Assembly (NCBI GenBank): GCA_016719135.1
Contig: JADKAV010000005.1
Span: 1-64,000 of the forward strand
Reading direction: 5' to 3'
Length of the DNA stretch: 64,000 nt
Source of the DNA: Micrococcales bacterium
GTDB lineage: Bacteria; Actinomycetota; Actinomycetes; S36-B12; UBA10799
Below the pieces are notes generated by a model. It had not been told where the DNA came from. It saw nothing but the letters and a program-made list of their open reading frames with translations, and made no database searches. Numbering within the stretch: position 1 is the stretch's first letter; each line of letters starts with the position of its first letter. The translations under genes and the position numbers were made by a program. Below, piece after piece: positions 28,467 to 36,794 of this stretch.

Positions 28467-29662
28467 TCATCCCTGGATCACTCGCCCGAAGGCCTCGGCG
28501 TAGGCGACCTGTTCTTCCGGGGTGAGTGGCCGGAAGACCTGGGAGTTGTTGAGGATCTCGTCGGTCGGGAAGATCCACTCGCTCTTGGCCAGCGCCGGGT
28601 CGATCTTCTGCATCTCCTCCTGCGCGCCCTGGACCGGACACACGTAGTTGACGTAGGCCGCCACCTGCGCTGCGATCTTCGGGTCGTAGTAGAAGTTCAT
28701 GAGCGCCTCGGCGCCGGTCTTGTTGCCCGCGTCACGGGGATCACCAAGTTGTCCGACCACAGCGTGCCGCCGGTGTCGGGCAGCGCGAACTCCCACTTGT
28801 CGCCCTCCTCGGCGTTGATCTGGAAGATGTCTCCGGACCACCCCATCGCAGCCCACGCCTGCTCGTTGATCAGGTCTTCCTTGTAGGAGTTGCCCTTGAC
28901 CTGTTTGACCTGTCCGGAGTCGACCTGCTCCTCCAGAACTGCCAGGGCGGCGTTGAACTGCTCGTCGGTGAAGGGCTCGTCGACGCGCACACCCTGGCTC
29001 ATCATGATCATGGCCACGGTGTCGCGCATCTCCGAGAGGACGACGACCTTGCCCTTGAGTTCCGGGGCCCACAGGTCCTCGACAGTACGCAGTCCGTTGG
29101 GGACGCGCTCCTTGTTCCAGACCAGGCCCCCGAAGCCCGACTGCCAGGTCAGAGAGTATTTGCGGCCCGGATCGAAACCGACATCCTCCAGGGCGGGCAG
29201 GATGTTGTTCTTGTTGGGGACGTTGGCCTCGTCGATCTGGCCGACGTAGCCTTTGCGGATCCACTCGGCGGCCAGCCAGTCGGTCAGTGTGACCAGGTCG
29301 TAGCCGATGTTCTGGCCGTTGGCCAACTGCGGGGCGACCTTGCCGTTGAACGAGACGTTGTCCTCGATGTCCTCGCGGTATTCGACCGTGTAGCCGGTCT
29401 CCTTCTCGAACTCCTTGAGAGTCGGATAGGTCGCGCGACTTCTCGTCGTAGTCCAGGTACAGGGTCCAGTTGGCCCAGGTGATGGTCTTGCTGTCGCCTC
29501 CGCCGCTGTCACCGCCATCGGTGTCGCCGGAGGTGGATCCGCCAGTGCCGCATGCCGCGAGGGCTGCAGCCGCACCGGTCGCGCCCACGGCTCCGAGGAA
29601 GCCACGACGGGACATGGCCTGGCGAAGGAACTCGACTTGGGGTCTGGGTGCTTGTCGGTCAC
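28467..29662 (-). CDS. potD: Polyamine ABC transporter substrate-binding lipoprotein (PotD-like, 2), frameshifted
   Basis: Paralogue of the binding protein at 21399-22547. It has the twin-arginine signal SRRGFLGAVGA and a lipobox (LAACG), then ITWANWTLYLDYDEK. The frame then slips: one extra T near 29440 and one missing G near 28738 place the centre (TYPTLKEFEKETGYTVEY to SDNLVIPV) in a different frame from both ends. I place the start at GTG 29662, which has GGAGA 3-4 bases upstream, and this needs one more missing C in the run near 29637; the alternative is the ATG at 29615 with none. The stop is one base from the potA ATG. Restored length is 382-398 residues. Confidence 0.85.
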
Positions 29663-29697
29663 TGTTCTCCGGGAGTGGTTGGGCATTACCTTAGTGC

Positions 29698-31181
29698 TCA
29701 CTTCTGCTGATCGGCGAAAATTGTGCGGTGCCACGCCTTGTGGCTTTGTCCGGTGATGTCCATGCTGACGTGCTTGATCTGGGTGTACTCCTCGAAGGAG
29801 TACATGCTCATGTCCTTGCCGAAGCCGGACTGCTTGAAGCCGCCGTGGGGCATCTCGGACACGATCGGGATGTGGTCGTTGATCCACACACAGCCGGCCT
29901 GGATCTCCCGGCTGGCACGGTGGGCGCGCACCACATCGGTGGTCCACGCCGACGCGGCCAAGCCGTACGGCGTGTCGTTGGCCAAACGGATGGCCTCCTC
30001 GTCGTCGTCGAAGGGCAGGGCGACCAGGACGGGCCCGAAGACCTCTTCCTGGACGATCTCGGAATCCTGGGCGGCGTCGGTGACCAGGGTCGGGGTGTAG
30101 AACGACCCCAGGGGACCTCGGGGATGGAACCGCCGCAGGCGATCGTGGCCCCGTCGGCCACCGCCCGCTCGACCATGGCCGGCGACCTTCTGCCTGCTGC
30201 GCGGGGCAGATCAACGGGCCGAGGTCGGTGGCCTCCTCAGAGGTGTCGCCCAGGACGACCTCGCGCATCACTGCGGCGACGCCGTCGACGAATCGGTCGA
30301 ACAGACTGCGGTGCACGTAGGCACGAGTGGCCGCTGTGCAGTCCTGGCCGGTGTTGATCAGGCTGGCCGCGACCGCACCCTGGATCGCAGCCTCAAGATC
30401 GGCGTCCTCGAACACAACGAACGGGGCCTTGCCTCCGAGTTCGAGGTGCAGCCGTTTGAGTCCGGCGGTGGCGACTTCGGCGACCCGATGGCCCACCCGC
30501 GTGGACCCGGTGAAGGAGATCATCCGCACATCCGGATGCCCGATCAACGCCTCGCCGGCGACCGGGCCGGTGCCGGTGATCACGTTGAACACTCCGTCGG
30601 GCATACCCGCGGCGGTGGCATCCTCGGCCACCATCAGACTGGTCAGAGGAGTGAGTTCGCTGGGCTTGAGCACGATGGTGTTCCCGGCTGCGACGGCCGG
30701 CAGCATCTTCCACATCGCCATCTGCAGCGGGTAGTTCCACGGGGCGATCGAGCCCACCACACCGACTGCCTCGCGACGCACTGTCGAGGTGTGCGTGCCA
30801 TCCCATTCGGCCGCGGCCGATCCCTGCAGGTGGCGCGCGGCGCCGGCGAAGAACTCGACGTTGTCGATGGAGCCGGGCACGTCGAACTCACGGGCGAGCC
30901 GGATCGGCTTGCCGGCCTGGGCGGACTCGGTGTGCACGTACTGCTCAGCACGTGCCGACATCCGTGCGGCCAGATCGTGCAGGACGGTGCTGCGTTCGCC
31001 CGGTGTGGCCGTGGACCATGCGGTGAAGGCGGCCTTGGCCGCGGCGACTGCCGTGTCCACATCGGCGGCGGTGGCCAGGGTGACGGTGTCGACGACCTCG
31101 CCGGTGGCGGGGTTCAGAATGTCAAGCGGGTCCCCTGAACCTGCTAGCCGCCTTACCGGCGATCCACTGGCCTGCAACCAT
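29698..31181 (-). CDS. Aldehyde dehydrogenase, gamma-aminobutyraldehyde type (PatD-like), frameshifted
   Basis: An NAD-dependent aldehyde dehydrogenase of about 493 residues once repaired. Motifs: SIAPWNYPLQMAMWKMLPA, LKPSELTPL, FTGSTRVG, HLELGGKAPF and the catalytic Cys in GQDCTAATRAY; the combination resembles PatD/YdcW, which makes GABA from 4-aminobutanal. The coding frame changes near 31147, at 30182-30199 and near 30110; the C-terminal part (ANDTPYGLAASAW to FADQQK) is well conserved. The ATG at 31181 has GGAGAG seven bases upstream; the ATG at 31195 gives a worse N-terminus. It heads the potD-potA-potB-potC convoy, so the importer and this step are probably co-regulated. Confidence 0.84.
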
Positions 31182-31477
31182 GTGAGACTCTCCATGTCCG
31201 GTGCCTGGGACCATTTTCGTGATCGTATACGACGAACGCTGCGGAAAACGTTGTTTGGCAGATTGTTCTCAACTATTTCAGCGAAAAGGGGTCACGATGG
31301 CGATCCTGGGCGTCTCCCGTCGGGCAACAGGCAGGGAGTGGGGTGGCCGGTTTTGGGCCCAGAAGCCCTGGGTGGCAGCTCACCCGGGGGATATCCTGCG
31401 CAGAGCGGCTCGTCTGGCGCGGCCCTGGCCGAGCAGCACGTGCCGCAGCCCGGCCCAAGTCGGGTTACCGTGACCTC

Positions 31478-31971
31478 GTGAGCGACAAGAGCAGGGACTT
31501 CAGCCGGCGGGATGTGGCCGGTTGGCTCGAAGGTCCCCGTGCCAGCCTTGAGGACCAGGGTTACGACTTCGGGTACAAGGGCCAGCGGCTCGGGCTGCCC
31601 GAGTCCGACCGGGTTCTGTCGCGGGCTTCACGCGCCGGTTCGTGGCGCTGGCCATCGACTGGCTCGCGTGTCTGCTGGTTGCCAATCTCATCAGCTCCGG
31701 ACAGCCGCCCGCGTTCCTGCCGCTGGTGATCTTCTTCGTGGAGGTCTCACTACTGACCGCCCTGATGGGGTCGAGTTTCGGTCAGCGAATCCTGGGCATC
31801 CGGGTGATCAGTCTGGTCCACGGACGGCTTGATCCGTTGCGCAGCGCTCTGCGCACGCTGTTGTTGTGCTTGGTGGTGCCGCCGCTGGTCTTCGACCGGG
31901 ATCAGCGTGGACTGCACGACAAGGTCGTCGGGTCCGTCGCGGTTCGGATGGGGCACCTCGAGAACGCTTGA
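31478..31971 (+). CDS. RDD-family membrane protein, one frameshift
   Basis: A small integral membrane protein. The GTG at 31478 starts SDKSRDFSRRDVAGWLEG and continues to GLPES; then one base appears to be missing near 31606 and the frame moves to PGSVAGFTRRFVALAIDWLACLL, GQRILGIRVISL and the C-terminal DRDQRGLHDKVVGSVAV typical of RDD proteins. Three hydrophobic segments are visible. Restored length is 164 residues. In related genomes as I recall them it sits between glnA and a DUF4191 gene; here the DUF4191 gene is still its neighbour (convergent) but glnA is 16 kb away. Function unknown. Confidence 0.8.
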
Positions 31972-32002
31972 GGGTGATCTTCGGCCATATTGCGCCGACG
32001 TG

Positions 32003-32674
32003 CTACCTACGGGGTGGACGCATCGCTCGGGTGGACTTGGGAATGGGTCCCTTCGGCATCGGCAGCGGCGAATTCGTCAGCGCCTCGAGCCGGCGGCGGA
32101 CCTCGGTGACCTGGCCGGGGGTCAGGGTCTTTTCCATCTTCTTGACGGTCTTCACGATTGAGCCGATGGGGACCTGCCCCTCTTCGCGGCCCATCACGAT
32201 CTCGTGGAACTCGACGTCAGGGACGAAGCGCGCTTCCCGCTGCCGCTCGCTGCGCAGGGCGTTGGTGATCCGGGAACCGGTTCCCTCACCGACCAGGATC
32301 ACTCCCGGTCGCCCAATCACCCTGTGCACGATGTCTTGGTTCTTGGTGACCGCGACGGCCGGGGCGACGAACCATCCCTTGCCCAAGGTGTTGAGTACTG
32401 CGGCCGCGGCCCCCGGTTGTCCCTCGATCTGCGCGTAGGCGGCTCGTTCGGCGCGGCGGCCCAGCACGATGGCGGCGATCAGCAGTCCAGTGGTGAAACC
32501 CAGGGGTACCAGCCACCAGTTGTTCAGCAGCAAGCTCACCACGACCGCGATCGCCAGCGGGAGCAGGAACCATCCGAGCAGGATCCAGCCGATCCGGGGA
32601 TCCGAACTCTTGGTCATCTGGTAGGTCTGGCGGATCTGTGCCAGACGCCCGGGTTTACCGTCCTTGCGTGCCAT
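32003..32674 (-). CDS. DUF4191-family membrane protein
   Basis: A 223-residue actinobacterial protein of unknown function. A basic N-terminus (ARKDGKPGRLAQIRQTYQMTK) precedes two adjacent hydrophobic segments (about 28-48 and 53-72), followed by a soluble domain with GKGWFVAPAVAVTKNQD, RVIGRPGVILVGEG and a basic, proline-rich tail. The order of motifs matches DUF4191, which lies next to lipA in many actinobacteria, here with a 9-bp gap. Probably a membrane-associated accessory protein. Confidence 0.85.
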   Translation of the reverse strand: MARKDGKPGRLAQIRQTYQMTKSSDPRIGWILLGWFLLPLAIAVVVSLLLNNWWLVPLGFTTGLLIAAIVLGRRAERAAYAQIEGQPGAAAAVLNTLGKGWFVAPAVAVTKNQDIVHRVIGRPGVILVGEGTGSRITNALRSERQREARFVPDVEFHEIVMGREEGQVPIGSIVKTVKKMEKTLTPGQVTEVRRRLEALTNSPLPMPKGPIPKSTRAMRPPRR

Positions 32675-32683
32675 GGGCCAAGC

Positions 32684-33631
32684 CTACGTGGTCGTCGGGG
32701 TGGCCCCGACGCGCGCGGCGACGGCCTGCCGGTAGAGCCTGCCCGCGCGGTAGCTCGAGCGCACCAGCGGCCCGCTCATCACGCCCAGGAAACCGATCTC
32801 CTGCGCGACTTCGGCCAGATCGTCGAACTCGGCCGGTTCTACCCATCGGGTCACGGGATGGTGGCGCACGGTGGGCCGCAGGTACTGGGTGATGGTCAGC
32901 AGGTCGCAGCCGGCCTCATGAAGGTCCTGCATGGTCGAGCGCACCTCGTCGATCGTCTCGCCCATTCCGAGGATCAGGTTCGACTTCGTGACCAGTCCGA
33001 CAGCACGAGCCTGCGTCAGCACGTCCAGGGATCGTTCGTACCGGAAGGCCGGGCGGATGCGCTTCATCAGGCGCGGTACCGTCTCGACGTTGTGGGCGAG
33101 GACCTCGGGTGCAGCATCGAAGACCTGCGCCAGCAGCGCCGGTTCGCCGTTGAAGTCGGGGATCAGCACCTCGACCCCGCATCCGGCGACCGCCGCGTGG
33201 ATCTCCCGAACGGTCTGCGCGTACAGCCAGGCACCTTGGTCGGGCAGGTCGTCGCGGGCGACCCCGGTGACGGTCGCGTAGCGCAGTCCCATCTGGGCGA
33301 CGGTCTGCGCAACCTTCACAGGTTCGCTGGTGTCCAGTGGCTGCGGACGCCCGGTGTCGATCTGGCAGAAGTCGCAGCGCCGGGTGCATTGATCCCCGCC
33401 GATGAGGAATGTCGCCTCCCTGTCCTCCCAGCATTCGTAGATGTTGGGGCATCCGGCTTCCTGGCACACGGTGTGCAAGCCGCCGTCCGCAACTGTCTTG
33501 CGCAGTTCGTGGTACTCCGGGCCCATGACCGCACGGGTCTTGATCCACGGCGGTTTGCGCTCGATCGGGGTCTGGGCGTTGCGCACCTCCAGACGCAGCA
33601 GTTTGCGGCCGTCAGCCGTGGGAGTCGCCAT
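32684..33631 (-). CDS. lipA: Lipoyl synthase
   Basis: A radical-SAM enzyme that inserts two sulfurs into octanoyl groups on lipoyl domains. Both iron-sulfur motifs are seen: an auxiliary-cluster set CQEAGCPNIYEC and the SAM-cluster CTRRCDFC. GDQCTRRC, VTGVARDDLPDQG and LILGMGET agree with LipA, and the length (315) is normal. It is the downstream partner of lipB, separated by one membrane-protein gene. Its products modify the E2 protein encoded by sucB 3 kb away. Confidence 0.97.
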   Translation of the reverse strand: MATPTADGRKLLRLEVRNAQTPIERKPPWIKTRAVMGPEYHELRKTVADGGLHTVCQEAGCPNIYECWEDREATFLIGGDQCTRRCDFCQIDTGRPQPLDTSEPVKVAQTVAQMGLRYATVTGVARDDLPDQGAWLYAQTVREIHAAVAGCGVEVLIPDFNGEPALLAQVFDAAPEVLAHNVETVPRLMKRIRPAFRYERSLDVLTQARAVGLVTKSNLILGMGETIDEVRSTMQDLHEAGCDLLTITQYLRPTVRHHPVTRWVEPAEFDDLAEVAQEIGFLGVMSGPLVRSSYRAGRLYRQAVAARVGATPTTT

Positions 33632-33640
33632 GTCGCAAGC

Positions 33641-34537
33641 CTACGCGCGATGCTGGGCGGCGACCAGACGGTGACGGTCCCACACAAGACCACCGATGGT
33701 GATCAACAGCATTGCGCCGATGACGTACAGGTAAGCGGTGATCCAGGGCCGGACCATCAACTCCCCGATCGCACGGGTGATCGTCCACTGCGCGGAGTCC
33801 GCGCCGCTGAGGGTCCACGATGACTGGAGCACCGCGACTGCGATTGCGCACATGGTGGCGGTGACGCCCGCGGCGACGGCCAGTGCGCGGGTCCGGCCGC
33901 GATCGAAGGCAAGCAGTGCTGCGCCTGCCACGACGATGCCGACCACAGCGGGGACGAAGGCCGACCGCAGCAGGTTGACCGGCAGTCGCATCCAGTCCGG
34001 CGGCAACGGCACCGGGACCTGCAGGCCGGGCAGGTCCAAGGCGTCCAGCGGGATCACCAGCGGTCCGACGTTGACACTCTGACCGGCCAGCAATTCGTCG
34101 ACGTCCAGAACCGCCCGGCCCTGCGAAAGATCGGCCTGCAGGCCAGGCCTGCCCAAGGTGTCCTCGTCGAGCCAGGCGAGGAACGTGTTGTGGACCTCTG
34201 CGGCCAGACCCAGCATCACGCGCTCGCCGGGCTGGGAGTTGACGGCCTGGTTGACCAGGCCTTGGACCGTCGGTTCGGCCCGGTCGAGCAGGGCGTCGGC
34301 CTGTGCCGCGAACAGCGGCACAGTGCGGTCAACGAACGCCCGCGCATCGGCCATGACTTGTGCCGTGGCCCGGTTGGTGATCTGGGTGTCCACATCCTCG
34401 ATCTGCAGGACTTCCTGCATGGAAGCAGCGAAGGCCTGCTCATCCAGAATGGTCTCGTTGAGCCACCACGAGGCGGGCGCGATCAGCCAGCATGAGATCC
34501 AGACCAACGCTGCCAGCAGGATCCCGAAGATCCTCAC
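33641..34537 (-). CDS. Integral membrane protein between lipB and lipA
   Basis: A 298-residue membrane protein I cannot name. A hydrophobic segment at the start (FGILLAALVWISCWLIAPASWW) is followed by an external, mostly alpha-helical region and three hydrophobic segments near the end (VPAVVGIVVAGAALLAF, VAAGVTATMCAIAVAVL, ITAYLYVIGAMLLITIGGL). The GTG start at 34537 overlaps the lipB stop as GTGA, so the two genes are translationally coupled; the longer frame up to 34663 lies inside lipB. Its position between the two lipoate genes suggests expression with them but reveals no role. Confidence 0.75.
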   Translation of the reverse strand: MRIFGILLAALVWISCWLIAPASWWLNETILDEQAFAASMQEVLQIEDVDTQITNRATAQVMADARAFVDRTVPLFAAQADALLDRAEPTVQGLVNQAVNSQPGERVMLGLAAEVHNTFLAWLDEDTLGRPGLQADLSQGRAVLDVDELLAGQSVNVGPLVIPLDALDLPGLQVPVPLPPDWMRLPVNLLRSAFVPAVVGIVVAGAALLAFDRGRTRALAVAAGVTATMCAIAVAVLQSSWTLSGADSAQWTITRAIGELMVRPWITAYLYVIGAMLLITIGGLVWDRHRLVAAQHRA

Positions 34538-35178
34538 GCCGGCGCCTCCCGGGCTTGCAGGATCCCGGCCAGCGCGCTGACTTGTGCAGCCACCTCGTCC
34601 ACCGAAACGTCCTTGCCGGTTTCGTGGTGCAGGGACGTGACCTCCGCGTCGCGGATGCCGCACGGCACGATGCGGTCGTATGCCGACAGGTCGCAGTCCA
34701 CATTGAGAGCGAAGCCGTGCATCGTGACACCTTTGGCGACGCGCACGCCGATCGCGGCGATCTTTCGCGCGGGCGTGTGCGCAACCCAGACTCCGCTACG
34801 ACCGGAAACCCGCTGCCCGGTGACCCCGAATCTGTCCGAGGTGATGATCAAGAGTTCCTCGAGTCGTCTCACATAGCCCACGACATCCATGGGCTCGGGC
34901 AGATGCACGATCGGATACCCGACCAGTTGGCCGGGTCCGTGCCAGGTGATCCGCCCGCCGCGGTCGACGTCGATGACGGGGGTGCCATCCAGGGGCCGGT
35001 CCTCAGGCTGGGTTCTGCGCCCAGCGGTGTACACCGGATCGTGTTCCAGAAGCAGCAGCGTGTCGGGCATGTCCCCACCGGCCACCGCAGCGTGGATCTC
35101 GCGCTGCATTTCCCAGGCTTCCAGGAAGGGGACTCTGCCCAAGTGGCGCACCTGCAGTTGGTTCAGCGATGACGACAC
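34534..35178 (-). CDS. lipB: Lipoyl(octanoyl) transferase
   Basis: LipB moves octanoyl groups from acyl carrier protein onto lipoyl domains, before sulfur insertion by LipA. The 214-residue chain has the catalytic RGGRITWHGPGQLVGYP segment, the conserved lysine in ARKIAAIGV, HGFALNV and the active-site cysteine in IVPCGI. Length and motifs are canonical. First gene of a minus-strand run lipB-membrane protein-lipA-DUF4191. Confidence 0.96.
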   Translation of the reverse strand: MSSSLNQLQVRHLGRVPFLEAWEMQREIHAAVAGGDMPDTLLLLEHDPVYTAGRRTQPEDRPLDGTPVIDVDRGGRITWHGPGQLVGYPIVHLPEPMDVVGYVRRLEELLIITSDRFGVTGQRVSGRSGVWVAHTPARKIAAIGVRVAKGVTMHGFALNVDCDLSAYDRIVPCGIRDAEVTSLHHETGKDVSVDEVAAQVSALAGILQAREAPA

Positions 35179-35269
35179 GTATCAAGGGTAGGCCTGCCGC
35201 ACGGATCCATGCCCGCCGCCGGATGTGGAAAACCTCTCGCGGGTTCCGAAAGCACGGCAGTCTGGATCA

Positions 35270-35692
35270 ATGCTGACCACGATCGAGCACGATGTCCGCC
35301 TCCAGCGTCTGCTGCAATCCCTGCTTTCGGTGCGGCACAGTCACCTTCGCCCGCTGCTGGCTGTTTCCGTGGGGCCAGCCAGCATCGGTTTGCATCATGG
35401 GCAGCCAGGGCCGTGCCTACCGAGGTGCGGTGGCATTCACGAGGCGATCCGCGCGATCCACGAGGCAGGGTTGTGGGTCGGGGACCTGACCTCCGCTGTG
35501 GGATTCGACGAGGTGGGCAGGGTGGTGCTCATCGATGTGGGAAGCCGGTGGGATCTGCACGACCCGTTCCGGGGGCACCCCTCGACGCGCGGCGAGTCCG
35601 ATCTACGGATTGCGTGGCGGCAGCAGTCGGATCTGTTGCAGCTAGCGAACCTGTCTGCGGCGTTGCTGCGTTGTGAGACGCTGGCCAGTTGA
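35270..35692 (+). CDS. Small kinase-like protein with degenerate catalytic-loop motif
   Basis: About 140 residues from the ATG at 35270 (an ATG at 35225 is possible). The C-terminal half contains AIHEAGLWVGDLTSAVGFDEVG and RVVLIDVGSRWDL, which parallels the catalytic loop and metal-binding motif of protein or aminoglycoside kinases (HxDLxxxN ... IDFG). The usual histidine and asparagine are replaced and the ATP-binding lobe is absent, so this is either a remnant or a divergent minimal fold. No family recognised. Coding probability is moderate; no other gene competes for this interval. Confidence 0.45.
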   Translation: MLTTIEHDVRLQRLLQSLLSVRHSHLRPLLAVSVGPASIGLHHGQPGPCLPRCGGIHEAIRAIHEAGLWVGDLTSAVGFDEVGRVVLIDVGSRWDLHDPFRGHPSTRGESDLRIAWRQQSDLLQLANLSAALLRCETLAS

Positions 35693-35724
35693 TATCCGCC
35701 GGTGTGGGTTCGGGCGTGCACAGC

Positions 35725-35833
35725 CGTTGGAGTTGGGTACACACGTTGGACAACCGCACATCCGTTGGAGTCAATCGGGCCGCGCAAGTCCAACCTCTGT
35801 ACCTATCTCCAACGGATGTACCTGACTCCAACC
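35725..35833. repeat. 19-bp converging intergenic repeat, copy 2 (best preserved)
   Basis: Three forward units CGTTGGA start at 35725, 35744 and 35763, and three inverted units (TCCAAC) start at 35789, 35808 and 35827; all steps are exactly 19 bp. The two arrays converge on a 20-bp centre. It lies between the convergent kinase-like gene and the SDR gene, so a bidirectional terminator is one possibility. Confidence 0.8.
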
Positions 35834-35864
35834 TCTATTCGGAGGCATGGAGACCGGCGCTGCC

Positions 35865-36752
35865 TCAGCGGGCCGCCTCGATCATCGATCGGATATCCGG
35901 GTGTTGCCATGTGAAGCCCGATTTCGACAAGACCGCCGGTTCGATGCGCTGGCTGGCCAGGGTGTCCTCGGCGAACTCTCCGAGCACGATCTTGAGGGCG
36001 AATCCCGGCACGGGAACTATCGTGGGCCGCTTGAGCACGTCGCCCATGACCTTGGTGACCTCGACGTTGGTCAGCGGATCCGGTCCGACCAGATTCACCG
36101 GGCCGCTGATCTCGTTGTCGATCAGCCAACACAAGGCGCGCACCTCGTCGGTCAGCGAGATCGCGGACCAGTACTGGTCACCGGATCCCAGTTTGCCGCC
36201 GATCCCGGCCTTGAAGATCGGGAACAGCTTCTGCCACGCGCCGCCCTCGGATGACACCACCAGTCCCGTTCGGGCGAAGGCCACTCGCACCCCGGCGTCG
36301 ATCGCCGGTGAGGCCGCGGCCTCCCAGTCGCGCACAACACCGGCCAGGAAACCCGCCCCTTGCGGCCCGCTCTCGTCGGTCGGCCGGGCACCGGTGTCGC
36401 CGTAGAAGCCGATTGCAGAACCGCACACCAGGGTGCGTGGGCCGCCGGACTCCACGGCCTGCGCCATTGCGGTGGCGATGGTGTTGGTGCCGTCCACCCG
36501 GCTCGAACGGATGATCCGCTTGTACTCGTCGCTCCACCGCTTGTCGCCCACCCCGGCACCAGCCAGATGTACGACCGCATCGAGTCCATCCAGTGAGGAC
36601 GGGTCCAGCGGTTGGCCGGGCTGCCAGGTCACTTCGCTGTCCGACGCCGCCTCCCGGCGCACGAACCGCACAACCTGATCGCCCCGTTGTATCAGGTGTT
36701 CGGCCAGCGCCGATCCGATCAGGCCCGACGCACCTGTGATTCCTATCCGCAT
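35865..36752 (-). CDS. TIGR01777-type NAD(P)-dependent epimerase-like protein
   Basis: A 295-residue extended short-chain dehydrogenase-like protein. The nucleotide-binding motif ITGASGLIGSALAEHL starts at residue 4, followed by VVHLAGAGVGDKRWSDEYKR and GSAIGFYGDTG, the signature of the TIGR01777 (YfcH-like) group, and a C-terminal DUF1731-like end (ALKIVLGEFAEDTLASQRIEP). The substrate of this group is unknown. It is 42 bp downstream of sucB on the same strand. Confidence 0.9.
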   Translation of the reverse strand: MRIGITGASGLIGSALAEHLIQRGDQVVRFVRREAASDSEVTWQPGQPLDPSSLDGLDAVVHLAGAGVGDKRWSDEYKRIIRSSRVDGTNTIATAMAQAVESGGPRTLVCGSAIGFYGDTGARPTDESGPQGAGFLAGVVRDWEAAASPAIDAGVRVAFARTGLVVSSEGGAWQKLFPIFKAGIGGKLGSGDQYWSAISLTDEVRALCWLIDNEISGPVNLVGPDPLTNVEVTKVMGDVLKRPTIVPVPGFALKIVLGEFAEDTLASQRIEPAVLSKSGFTWQHPDIRSMIEAAR

Positions 36753-36794
36753 GTGCCCAGTCTGACGGACCTGGGACTGCGCGCAACCAGGCGC

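Noticed and set aside
27333..28886. 517-codon plus-strand open frame across potA and potD
   Set aside because: Antisense to well-conserved ABC transporter sequence; no recognisable domain.
31215..31240. Palindrome-like operator TTCGTGATCGTATACGACGAA upstream of the PatD-like gene
   Set aside because: Symmetry is only partial and no local regulator gene supports it.
31201..31473. 90-codon open frame before the RDD gene
   Set aside because: No ribosome site, no domain, composition not convincing. The sequence is better read as the divergent promoter region of the PatD-like gene and the RDD gene.
32204..33823. 539-codon plus-strand open frame opposite lipA
   Set aside because: Shadow frame of lipA and its neighbours.
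35725..35833. CRISPR array
   Set aside because: Repeats are short, reverse orientation in the middle, and the intervening bases are not unique spacers; no cas gene is present.
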